From positions 17,564,655 through 17,628,654 of the forward strand of contig NC_045143.1 of the NCBI RefSeq assembly GCF_008831285.2: DNA of 64,000 bases, written 5' to 3'. The translations under genes and the position numbers were made by a program. The notes below the pieces were generated by a model. The model was not told the DNA's origin, searched no databases, and was given only the letters and a program-made list of their open reading frames with translations. Positions 33,009 to 41,504 of the stretch are shown piece by piece. Each line of letters opens with the position of its first letter. The stretch's first letter is position 1. This DNA comes from Nymphaea colorata (taxonomy: Eukaryota > Streptophyta > Magnoliopsida > Nymphaeales > Nymphaeaceae).

Positions 33009-34022
33009 TCAATAATAACAGTCAGGTAATGGAGGCCCGCAGAGGCTGTTGGTGTGGGAGAAGGAATACTCGTCGAACTTCTTCATGATGGGTCCTTGGG
33101 GGATCCTGCAGCACAGCCGGTTGTAGCTGACGTTGAGCACCTGAAGGTTCGTGAGCTGCAGGATACTGTCGGGGATGGAACCATAGATCTCGTTGTGCTC
33201 GATGTGCAGCGTCGTCAGCGTACTGGGAAAGCTGACGTTCGAGAAATCGAAGTTGAGGTAGAGATTCCGGGAGATGTCCAGAACTTGGGTGGACTTCCAC
33301 GACCCAAACAGCCACGAGGCGTTACCTTCGAACCTGTTCCTCGACAGGTCAATGTTGACGAAGTTCATGGCGCCTAGCGACTCCGGGATCTGACCGGAAA
33401 GGTTGTTGTGGGAGAGGTAGAGGTCCGGCACCGATCCCCGGAAGCGGCCGAAGGAGTCGGGGATCTGCCCGGTGAGTTGGTTGCGGTCCAGGTGGAGGGC
33501 GCTGAGCTTGGGGAGCTGAGCCAGGCTAGGCGGAATCGGGCCGCTCAACTGGTTGAAGGAGAGATCGAGGTAGGTAAGGGCTCGGAGGCTCGAGAGGCAG
33601 GCGGGGATGGGACCGGACAGCTGGTTCCAGTCGAGGCTTAGGAGGGTGAGGCGGGTGAGGGCGCAGATGGCCGGGGGGATGGGGCCGGTGAGGCCGGTGA
33701 GCTTCCGCATTGTGAGCTGCGTGAGGGCCGTGAGCTTTCCCACCGAAGGGGAGATGGTGCCGGAGACGTTGCCGGCGAAGATTTCGAGCTGGGAGATGCG
33801 GTTGGTCTTGGGGTCGCAGGTGACGGTGAGCCAGCTGCAGCAGTCGACCTTGGGGTCCCATGAGATGAGCAGGTAGGGGTTGCCCATGGCCTTCTTGATG
33901 TCGAGGAGGGCGGCCATGTCGTCCGGGTTGCAGCGGCCGGCCGAAAGGGCAGGCGAGAAGAAGAGGAAGAGGAAGAGGAAGAGCAAGGAGAGAAGGCAGA
34001 CAGGGCGACGGCCGGAAGCCAT
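33009..34022 (-). CDS. PGIP4: polygalacturonase-inhibiting protein, LRR
   Basis: Predicted secreted PGIP, 337 residues from the Met at 34022 (AAAATGGC context). An in-frame ATG at 34034 would add four residues ahead of the signal peptide (about 1-28). The N-cap is complete (RCNPDDMAALLDIKKAMG, DCCSWLTVTC). About ten regular LRRs follow, with the PGIP signature DLSFNQLSGPIP. The C-cap is odd: RLCC replaces RLCG, giving an extra adjacent Cys, while the NKC cysteine is lost (HTNSLCG); LCG and a DC near the end remain. Three residues distinguish it from PGIP5 over the first ~260 and about a dozen over the last ~75. The gene has the same TATA box, W-box pair and leader layout as PGIP5. The frame is intact; the altered disulfide cap may affect stability. 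Confidence 0.93.
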   Translation of the reverse strand: MASGRRPVCLLSLLFLFLFLFFSPALSAGRCNPDDMAALLDIKKAMGNPYLLISWDPKVDCCSWLTVTCDPKTNRISQLEIFAGNVSGTISPSVGKLTALTQLTMRKLTGLTGPIPPAICALTRLTLLSLDWNQLSGPIPACLSSLRALTYLDLSFNQLSGPIPPSLAQLPKLSALHLDRNQLTGQIPDSFGRFRGSVPDLYLSHNNLSGQIPESLGAMNFVNIDLSRNRFEGNASWLFGSWKSTQVLDISRNLYLNFDFSNVSFPSTLTTLHIEHNEIYGSIPDSILQLTNLQVLNVSYNRLCCRIPQGPIMKKFDEYSFSHTNSLCGPPLPDCYY

Positions 34023-34091
34023 TTTCCTATACATCTAGAGCTCAATTCTTCCTCTGGGATAAGTGCGGGTATAGGCACTTGCTTCTCCCAA

Positions 34092-34099
34092 TTTATAAA
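34092..34099 (-). promoter_or_regulatory. TATA box of PGIP4
   Basis: TTTATAAA about 70 bases upstream of the start codon, preserved at the matching place upstream of PGIP5. This implies a leader of about 40 bases. Confidence 0.6.
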
Positions 34100-34253
34100 G
34101 CTCCCCCTTATCCGCTTGGAAAACGGGTTTCTTCCAGTTCAAAACAGTATTCGTTGGGCTCTTCCGGTGGAGGGAAGAAGCGACTTGGCGGCACCTGTAT
34201 GACTGTTCATTTGTTCCAGCACACGGTCTCTGAAGTCAGGATATCACTTGTCG

Positions 34254-34265
34254 TTGACTGGTCAA
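34254..34265 (-). promoter_or_regulatory. inverted W-box pair upstream of PGIP4
   Basis: TTGACTGGTCAA contains TTGAC on each strand, with TTGACT and TTGACC W-box cores facing each other. It lies about 232 bases before the start codon and is unchanged at the matching place in PGIP5. WRKY factors bind TTGAC[C/T] and are common regulators of defence genes. Confidence 0.5.
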
Positions 34266-34406
34266 AGCAGCCAAAGAATTACGAAGAAACTTTCCATGCT
34301 CACACAAATTAAGTTGCTTTAGCCATTGATATATGGTAGAGGTAGGTAGGTAATATTATTTATTCTATAATTAACGTGAGTTAGTATTTAAATGCATGTC
34401 AGTAAC

Positions 34407-35656
34407 TAGGAATGTTCAACGAGTCCAAGCCAGCTTGAGGTCCACTCGAACTCGTCCGAAATTAATGATTTGAGCTTGCCTCGTTAGTAAACGGGTCGAG
34501 CTCGAGTCGATAGAGCTGGACTCGTTTAACCCGACTCGTTTCTCTGCCTTTTTCACGAAAATTTTAACATTACGTTGAGAACCCTGAAGTTTATTTTCGT
34601 TTTGAAACTTCGTAGAACCGCTCGGCCAGCCTTTAGCTTTGTGCCTTTGCCGCTGCTGCGCCTGCTCTTCGTCTCCTCTCCAGCTCTCCCGCTCTCTCTC
34701 TCCTGGTCTGCCGGTGGCCCGCCGGCTGGGATTATGTCCACTTGTCCTGCCAAAGCTTTAGAGTCTGGTTGTTGGACTGGTGCTCCTTCAATCCTTTGCC
34801 CCAATCTCTTCTCTCTGTTTTTCACTTAATGAGTTTGTTTAGGGGTTTAGGGATTTGATTTTGTAACCAATGAGGGAAATTCATCCTTCATTGTTACAGC
34901 CTTACAGGTGATGCTTCTTCTTCTTCTTCTTCTTACGTTTCTTGGGCTTGGTGCCGGTAGTGGGAGAAAACTGATTTTTCAAACTGGGAATCGTATACAA
35001 TCTCTGCATCTCCATCAAGATGCATCATTTGGGCTACTTCAGCACAGTCCCACTATAAGGTATGCTATTTTTCTCTTACTTTTGGTATTGGCTTTAGATA
35101 TGAATTATGCCATTATATTTATACTTCATTTTTTTTTTCTTTTCTGTGGTGGTTAAGGAGGAGCAAATTGATATTGGCGAGTTTGGCAGCTTAGCTACAT
35201 CATAGCATATAGTCATAAATGATCGTGGTTGTAGCTTTAATTTTATTTGAAAATACTTTGTGTGAATCAGTTTTTTTTCTTGTATGATTCTTTTTAACCA
35301 TTGTCCCAATCTCTTTTTTATATTCCCATGCAGCCCCACCCACGCAGAATCCCTTCTGTTGGAGCTTTCGTGTTATTTTCTATCCCTTCTCTCATTTTTT
35401 TTCTCGTATGATTATTTCTTTTCCATTGCCCCAATCTCTTTTTTCTGCTCTCATGCTGCCCACGCAGAATCCTTTCCTTTTGAGCTTTCGTGTTATTTTT
35501 ATCCCTTCTCTCTTTTGTCTACTATGTTCTGATCGACATGGATAATTTAGCATGCACTTGGTAATGCCAGATATTTGATGAGGTATATGTCAGTGTAAAC
35601 GAGCGAGTAACAAGCAAGTTGAGACTCGGGCTCACCTCGCTCCTTGAACATCCCTA
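34407..35656. mobile_element. non-autonomous hAT-like element, copy in block A
   Basis: The left end TAGGAATGTTCAAC at 34407 and right end TTGAACATCCCTA at 35656 form an inverted terminal repeat; flanks (cagtaac, ctgttaca) are compatible with an eroded 8-bp target duplication. The interior has GAGCTCGAGTCG-type sequence, CT-rich runs and repeated short segments (for example gcagaatcc..tt..gagctttcgtgttattt at about 35345 and 35465), but no transposase. The block B copy (40662-46992) keeps the ends better. Confidence 0.65.
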
Positions 35657-35758
35657 TCTGTTACAATTTGCTATTACTTATTTTTTTATCAACCGTGAGT
35701 GATGAGTGAAAATGACTGAAGAAATTAACGGGTTTTTGAGACTTTAAGAGCTCTCTTT

Positions 35759-36192
35759 TAGGGATGTCAAAGGATAAGATTTAAATGGCATACATCCTTA
35801 TAAGTCTACTTTTATGGATGTTCACATATTTGGATTCAAATTTGAATTTGATTACGAAAGAAACAAAAGTCATATCTAAATCCAAATTCAAACTCTGATT
35901 TTGCAATCTGCCTCTAATTCTTACATTTATATCCAAATTTGAATTTTGAATCAAATTGGGGTAATTTTCTAAATGTAAGAGCATTGGATTTAAGATATTT
36001 ATTTAAAAATAAATTTGATGCAAATCAGAATCCATTCAAATATTTATGCATATCTGAATCTAAATCTATCATTTCTTAAAGTTGAATATAATCCAATTTC
36101 TTAATTGAATATTCAACTTTTTTTTTCTTATCTGATTTTTTCAAAATGATTCAACAAATATATAATCCAAATCTAATATATTAACATCCCTA
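35759..36192. mobile_element. GGATGTCAA-family MITE, copy in block A
   Basis: 434 bases from TAGGGATGTCAA to TTAACATCCCTA, very AT-rich. Flanks ctctcttt and ctcgtttt agree at six of eight positions, as expected for an old hAT target duplication. The block B copy at 47098-47437 is about 90 bases shorter through an internal deletion. Confidence 0.75.
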
Positions 36193-36214
36193 CTCGTTTT
36201 ATTGAACATAATGA

Positions 36215-36804
36215 AATGTTTCAAGAGAAGCAATGAGGCTGGGTACTATTAAGGCACATGGCTTGTTTTAGCTCCTCACAAGCAAGCACATAACTATGAA
36301 GATCACTTTTCTCCTTTCAAAGGGCTTTTTCCTTTTTCTTTATAAAAAGATTTTACTTTGTGATCAGAGTTATTTCTTTTTGTTATTTAGACTGGAAAGA
36401 CCTAAATGTTCTTGATTTGGAGTGCTCTGAGCTCCCTTTAAAGAGAGCAAGTTTGGTACGCCACTCTATGTGTATAACGAGCGTACGCCGAATTAGATCC
36501 TATTATATGCATATTTACTTTCATGACCGAACATTTCATATGCATGCGCATGAGATAACCAATAAGTATGAAATAACACATAAGTATGAAGTAATTTTTA
36601 TGAGATAATAACAGAATAGTGAGATAATGAACGAGTATATGAGATATTGCTAAACATAAGTATGAGATAATGTTTATTAGATAAGAAAAGATTTATGAAA
36701 TAATGAGATAATAGATGAATGTTTTAGATAATGGTAAACATAAGTATGAGATATCGTTTATGATATCACGAGATAACAGAAAAATGTATGATATTTACTT
36801 GTTG
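36215..36804. other. unique spacer between blocks A and B
   Basis: This is not shared with either block. The first half has no recognisable content; the second half (36540-36790) is the degenerate repeat listed separately. Confidence 0.6.
36540..36790. repeat. degenerate tandem words 'aagtatgagataatg'
   Basis: Variants of (a)taagtatgagataa.. recur about a dozen times at irregular spacing across 250 bases, ending at the left edge of block B. Probably a decayed minisatellite. Confidence 0.6.
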
Positions 36805-38636
36805 GCATCAAGATCATAACCCACGATTGAAAATTTATTACAGAAACAATATAAATGTCAAATAGATATTTACTTGTTGCCATAAAAATGATATAAATGT
36901 CAAATTTATTACAGAAATGAGTCAAACGACTTGTGTTTTTTAAAATGCATAATTATTCTGACCGGTCCTACCTGGCCCATCCCGTTTTGCTTAACCAATT
37001 ACAAATGGGCCGGGCCGGGCCGGGCCTTGCGCTGGATATAATTAATAGAAATGCCAATATCAATTATAAATTTGTCAAAGTTGGACGAAGCAAAAAGGGA
37101 TGATGCGTCGGCATAGAAAATGAGGGTAAAATTTGAGAGAAAAAAAAAAACAATGAATATCATCTGTGGATATCTTGTGCGAACCAGAACAAAACGTCGT
37201 CGTCATGACCGAGGAAAGGTGGACGCGGCTTCATGCGCTTTAGCATGCGCTAAAAGAGGCGGCTTTTGTATCGTGCCTCTTTATTGCGAGGCTGCTATCA
37301 GAGGCTCCCCCTAATGAAAGTCATGGCGGAGAGCCCGTTTAAAGGCATTAAGGGAGGACTTATCATTTTCCCTGAAAGGAACAAGAGGAAGCGCGCGAAG
37401 AATCCACTGGTTGTCTGCCATCTTGTGCTTAAATTTCAAGAATGTGTTTAGTGAATAACAGAAGCCACAGTAGTTTGGCAATCAACTTTAAAGGGCGTTC
37501 TGTGCACAGGCCCTCAAGAGGGAACGGCGTGATGCCCGTCCCCTCCAAAGCAACAGGCCTGAAGACGGTGAACCCTTTCGTCCTCGTGTCCCTTCCACGC
37601 CCCTCCCTCTTATGGGCTTCCTACGCTGCCAGCTCCACTTGAAAGTGATGACCTTTGATGTGAAGTTTAATTCGGTTAGCTTGTAGAGCAAGGAGAAGTG
37701 TACAATTTTTTATAACACCTCACCTCATGGGCTAATTTTCTTTCGAACGTTTTCAAATTAGTGCTCTACGCTTCTCTTATTGAGGCAAATTAATCCATAC
37801 TTGAAGTTATAACTATATTAAAATAATGAGTAGAAATCTGTCAAATTTAGTCCCAAAAAAAAAATTAATATGACGTAAAGGATGATTTTGGATATAAATA
37901 AAAAAATTGAGATGCATGGCTTATTATTTGTTTCATGAAAAAAGGTACTTGCGAATATGATGAAGTCACATGTTATCCCTTAAAATGTGGTTGATATTAA
38001 TTAAGATATTGTTATTTCCATACTGAACTACCTAAGAGCATTGCTATAAATATCTCGACATTCCCCGAAGAACAATAATTGATTTGAAATTTCTGAAAGA
38101 AAGAAGTCTAAATTTGGAAATAGACAATTAGGAGAGTACTTGTGTTAGAAAAATCAGCATTTGATCAATTGAATGGTGTGCTGGAGCTCAAATAATTGCG
38201 AATAAAACTCATTTTTTGACAATATAAAAAAGCTAAAGCTCTAAAAAGTATTTTAAAAATAATTGGAAAGGCGCACGGCAACATCGTTGTGTACTCTTTT
38301 TATTTTTCAAAAAGAAAAAAATCAAGTACTCCAGTCAGCGTGCGGGAAAAGACAAACACGGAGAGAGGAAGAGGGATGGCGAAACTCTGTCATATTAACC
38401 ATCAGCCGACAATCCTAGATTCACCGCACAATTTCTTAATACCATTATGATATTGCTTTTCAGGAATTGAATTAAGGACATAGGTTTATCTGACACTCAG
38501 CTCGGCCAATTGAGTTACAGTTTTTCAATAGCGAGTAAGCTAGATCTCACGTGCCTTTGCATTCAGCCCTGTGAGTCAATACGAATCTGATATCTCGACT
38601 AGCAGCTGCCGAGAAGCATAAACTCAGTTATTTAGT

Positions 38637-39084
38637 CTATCTTCCTTGAATCAAAGACAAATGAGTGATCAGTAAGATCTCTTTAAATAGTTAACTAATT
38701 CAGATATTTCAATTTTATTACTAATTAAAAGGCTCTTATTTGTGAATACATGACAAGTTTAATGTTACTTTTTGTAATCAACTGTTCAGTTAACTATTTA
38801 AAGAGACTTTAGTTTTTTAGGACAAGGGTGACTCTGACTAATTCGACCGACCGAACATACTTGGTATTCTCCTCCATCATCAATAATATGGAGAAGAAGG
38901 GAAGAATATATAATAGATGGTATTTATTCAGTTTGATTATTAATCTTAAAGGCAAAGCTCGGCTGAACCATGGGAAAGCTCTAAGAAGGCATAGTGATAG
39001 CTTGTGATCGGTGATTCAATGAATGGTTCTTTTATTGTTACGGGGAAAAGCCGAAGAAGAATCAGCAACCAAACTTATGATTAA
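38637..39084. repeat. ~450-base segment present only in block B
   Basis: Block A reads tttagt-caacacttc without a gap; block B has about 448 extra bases between these words. The flanks ttagt and ttaat could be a decayed 5-bp target duplication, making this a small insertion, but a deletion in A is equally possible. It includes the 19-bp inverted repeat listed next. Confidence 0.65.
38678..38806. repeat. perfect 19-bp inverted repeat, 91-base loop
   Basis: tctctttaaatagttaact at 38678-38696 is exactly complementary to agttaactatttaaagaga at 38788-38806. It lies within the segment unique to block B and could be a foldback remnant. Confidence 0.9.
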
Positions 39085-39146
39085 TCAACACTTCAAATTG
39101 GGAACACTTAAGTTCATTACGTCAAAATATAATATTCCACATTGGC

Positions 39147-39152
39147 TTTATT
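39147..39152 (-). terminator. candidate poly(A) signal of PGIP5
   Basis: AATAAA on the - strand about 110 bases beyond the stop codon, conserved in PGIP4. Confidence 0.5.
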
Positions 39153-39260
39153 CATTACACAAACAGATTCGTTCACTCTGCGAGAGAAGGGGCACTCAGA
39201 TCGGCAGTTCATCTTCTCTTTTTTCTCTGCAACTTTTCAGGGACAAAAAGGGATGTCAGA

Positions 39261-40274
39261 CTATCCAGAACAGCCAGTTAATGGAGGCCCGCAGAGGCCG
39301 TTGGTGTGGGAGAAGGAGTACTCGTCGAACTTCTTCATGATGGGTCCTTGGGGGATCCAGCCGTGCAGCCGGTTGTAGCTGACGTTGAGCTCCTGAAGAT
39401 TCGTGAGCTTTAGGATACTGTTGGGGATGACACCATAGATCTCGTTGTGCTCGATGTGCAGCGTCGTTAGCGTACTGGGGAAGCTGACGTTCGAGAAATC
39501 GAAGCTGAGGTAGAGATTCCGGGAGATGTCCAGAACTTGGGTGGACTTCCACGACCCAAACAGCCACGAGGCGTTACCTTCGAACCTGTTCCTCGACAGG
39601 TCAATGTTGACGAAGTTCATGGCGCCTAGCGACTCCGGGATCTGACCGGAAAGGTTGTTGTGGGAGAGGTAGAGGTCCGGCACCGATCCCCGGAAGCGGC
39701 CGAAGGAGTCGGGGATCTGCCCGGTGAGTTGGTTGCGGTCCAGGTGGAGGGCGCTGAGCTTGGGGAGCTGAGCCAGGCTAGGCGGAATCGGGCCGCTCAA
39801 CTGGTTGAAGGAGAGATCGAGGTAGGTAAGGGCTCGGAGGCTCGAGAGGCAGGCGGGGATGGGACCGGACAGCTGGTTCCAGTCGAGGCTTAGGAGGGTG
39901 AGGCGGGTGAGGGCGCAGATGGCCGGGGGGATGGGGCCGGTGAGGCCGGTGAGCTTCCGCATTGTGAGCTGCGTGAGGGCCGTGAGCTTTCCCACCGAAG
40001 GGGAGATGGTGCCGGAGACGTTGCCGGCGAAGATTTCGAGCTGGGAGATGCGGTTGGTCTTGGGGTCGCAGGTGACGGTGAGCCAGCTGCAGCAGTCGAC
40101 CTTGGGGTCCCATGAGATGAGCACGTAGGGGGTGCCCATGGCCTTCTTGATGTCGAGGAGGGCGGCCATGTCGTCCGGGTTGCAGCGGCCGGCCGAAAGG
40201 GCAGGCGAGAAGAAGAGGAAGAGGAAGAGGAAGAGCAAGGAGAGAAGGCAGACAGGGCGACGGCCGGAAGCCAT
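39261..40274 (-). CDS. PGIP5: polygalacturonase-inhibiting protein, LRR
   Basis: Recent duplicate of PGIP4, 337 residues, predicted secreted (signal peptide about 1-28), with the same N-cap (DCCSWLTVTC) and about ten LRRs. By eye, the first ~778 coding bases differ from PGIP4 at three positions, all changing an amino acid (Asn/Thr and Leu/Val in the N-cap, Asn/Ser in an LRR), whereas the last ~235 bases differ at about 21. In the C-cap the first two of the four family cysteines are both gone (RLHGW for RLCGK, TNGLCG for NKCLCG), while LCG and GC remain. In the PGIP fold these two normally pair with each other, so a whole disulfide seems to be lost rather than left half-open. The start Met, TATA box and W-box pair match PGIP4. 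The frame is intact, so it is probably expressed, but it may be less stable or changed in binding. Confidence 0.93.
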   Translation of the reverse strand: MASGRRPVCLLSLLFLFLFLFFSPALSAGRCNPDDMAALLDIKKAMGTPYVLISWDPKVDCCSWLTVTCDPKTNRISQLEIFAGNVSGTISPSVGKLTALTQLTMRKLTGLTGPIPPAICALTRLTLLSLDWNQLSGPIPACLSSLRALTYLDLSFNQLSGPIPPSLAQLPKLSALHLDRNQLTGQIPDSFGRFRGSVPDLYLSHNNLSGQIPESLGAMNFVNIDLSRNRFEGNASWLFGSWKSTQVLDISRNLYLSFDFSNVSFPSTLTTLHIEHNEIYGVIPNSILKLTNLQELNVSYNRLHGWIPQGPIMKKFDEYSFSHTNGLCGPPLTGCSG

Positions 40275-40343
40275 TTTCCTATACATCTAGAGCTCAATTC
40301 TTCCTCTGGGATAAGTACGGGTATAGGCACTTTCTTCTCCTAA

Positions 40344-40351
40344 TTTATAAA
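40344..40351 (-). promoter_or_regulatory. TATA box of PGIP5
   Basis: TTTATAAA about 70 bases upstream of the start codon, at the same place as in PGIP4. Confidence 0.6.
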
Positions 40352-40473
40352 AGCTCCCACTGATCCGCTTGGGGAACGGGTTTCTTCCAGTTCAAATCAG
40401 TAATCGTTTCTGGTGACGCCTGTGTGACTGTTGTTTCAGCACACGGTCTCTCAAGTCAGGATCTCACTTGTCG

Positions 40474-40485
40474 TTGACTGGTCAA
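40474..40485 (-). promoter_or_regulatory. inverted W-box pair upstream of PGIP5
   Basis: TTGACTGGTCAA about 200 bases before the start codon, unchanged from PGIP4 although the sequence between it and the gene carries several substitutions and indels. Confidence 0.5.
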
Positions 40486-40831
40486 AACAGCCAAAGAATT
40501 ACGAAGGAACTTTCCATGCTCACACAAATTAAGTTGCTTTAGCCATTGATATATGGTAGTGGTAGGTGCAATATGTTAAAAGCAATGTCACGCTCTCTGT
40601 TAAGATAATATTATTTATTCTGCAATTAACGTGAGTTAGTATTTAAATGTATTTCTGTAACTAGGAATGTTCAACGAACTCGTCCGAAATTACTGATTTG
40701 AGCTCGAGTCGATAGAGCTGGACTCGTTTAACCCGACCCATTTCTCTCCCTTTTTCACGAAAATTTAAAGTTTATTTTCGTTTACCTAAACTTTATTTTT
40801 TAATTTGACGGGTCCTGCCAAATCTTTGGCA

Positions 40832-40836
40832 GTCTG
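40832..40836 (+). repeat. 5-bp target-site duplication, left
   Basis: gtctg directly before the 5' LTR; the same five bases follow the 3' LTR at 46226-46230. Block A reads through this site without a gap (agtctggttgttgg). Confidence 0.85.
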
Positions 40837-41485
40837 TGTTGGGTCGGGTCCAGCCTCAAGAGAGGACCCGACCCGGCCCGTCTCTTAAGTGACGGGCGGG
40901 CGATAAAAGGGGAGGGCACTCGATGGTGCCCCCATTCCTTTCTCACGTCTCTCTCTGTTTTGGGTACTCTCTTATGGTTTCTTTTTGGGGAAAAGAAAGG
41001 ATGCTCTCTCTTGGTGGCTGCACAACAAAAGGAGAGAAGGAGAAGAGGAAAGGAGAGAAGGAAGGTTAGGAAGAGAAGGTTGCGAGCTTGGCTTGAGCAA
41101 GATTCGATTCCAACAAGGAGGCGGAACGCATCTCCTCCCAATCCACGTTTTGGGCATTCCATCGGTGATATTTTTCCTTTTTTTCTCATATAGTTTTGAT
41201 GAGATATTATTGTTTGAGGGTTGGCTTTGTGTAGCCCCTCGTGGGAAAACTTATATCATTGATGATAGTGGATTGAGTTTTGGGTCGTAGTACCTTGTGG
41301 TTTTTATCCTCATTGTTTAGAGTGGTTTTCCACATAAAAATCCTCTTGTGCAGTTTGTGATTGTTATTGCTTTGGTTGGTTAGCTTAGCCGTTGGTTTGT
41401 TGCTTATTGCATGATCGGTTTGGGCTATACTTCGTTGTTGAATCATTTGTAGTAGATTTGTGCCTATCCGCATTTTATCCCAACA
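40837..41485 (+). repeat. copia 5' LTR
   Basis: 649 bases with TG...CA ends. It contains a purine-rich GGAGAAGAGGAAAGG run in the middle. The open frames inside it are not genes. Confidence 0.93.
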
Positions 41486-41488
41486 AAG

Positions 41489-41501
41489 TGGTATCAGAGC
41501 C
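41489..41501 (+). other. copia primer-binding site
   Basis: TGGTATCAGAGCC starts three bases after the LTR. This is the usual complement of the 3' end of the initiator methionine tRNA that primes first-strand synthesis in plant copia elements. Confidence 0.9.
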
Positions 41502-41504
41502 AAC

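Larger units (their letters stand above)
30781..36214. repeat. segmental duplication, block A (with PGIP4)
   Basis: About 5.4 kb that is repeated in the same orientation at 36805-47459. Left edge: gcatcaagatc..aacccac; right edge: attgaacataatga. In order it holds a GGCCCGG-containing stretch (30930-31100), non-coding DNA, PGIP4, a 1.25-kb hAT-like element and a 434-base MITE. Long non-coding stretches (for example around 32140-32370) are almost identical to block B, others differ by several percent. Relative to B it has about 240 extra bases after 31000 and lacks a ~450-base segment at B 38637. Confidence 0.9.

Noticed and set aside
33022-34078. Long frames overlapping PGIP4 in other frames and on the + strand (also at PGIP5, 39256-40330)
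   Set aside because: They are shadows of GC-rich LRR coding sequence, mirrored in both duplicates; the PGIP frame has a signal peptide and LRR pattern.
40800-41290. Frames inside the copia LTR that recur at 45518-45964
   Set aside because: They lie within both LTR copies, and frames differ through indels; LTRs of this type do not code for protein.
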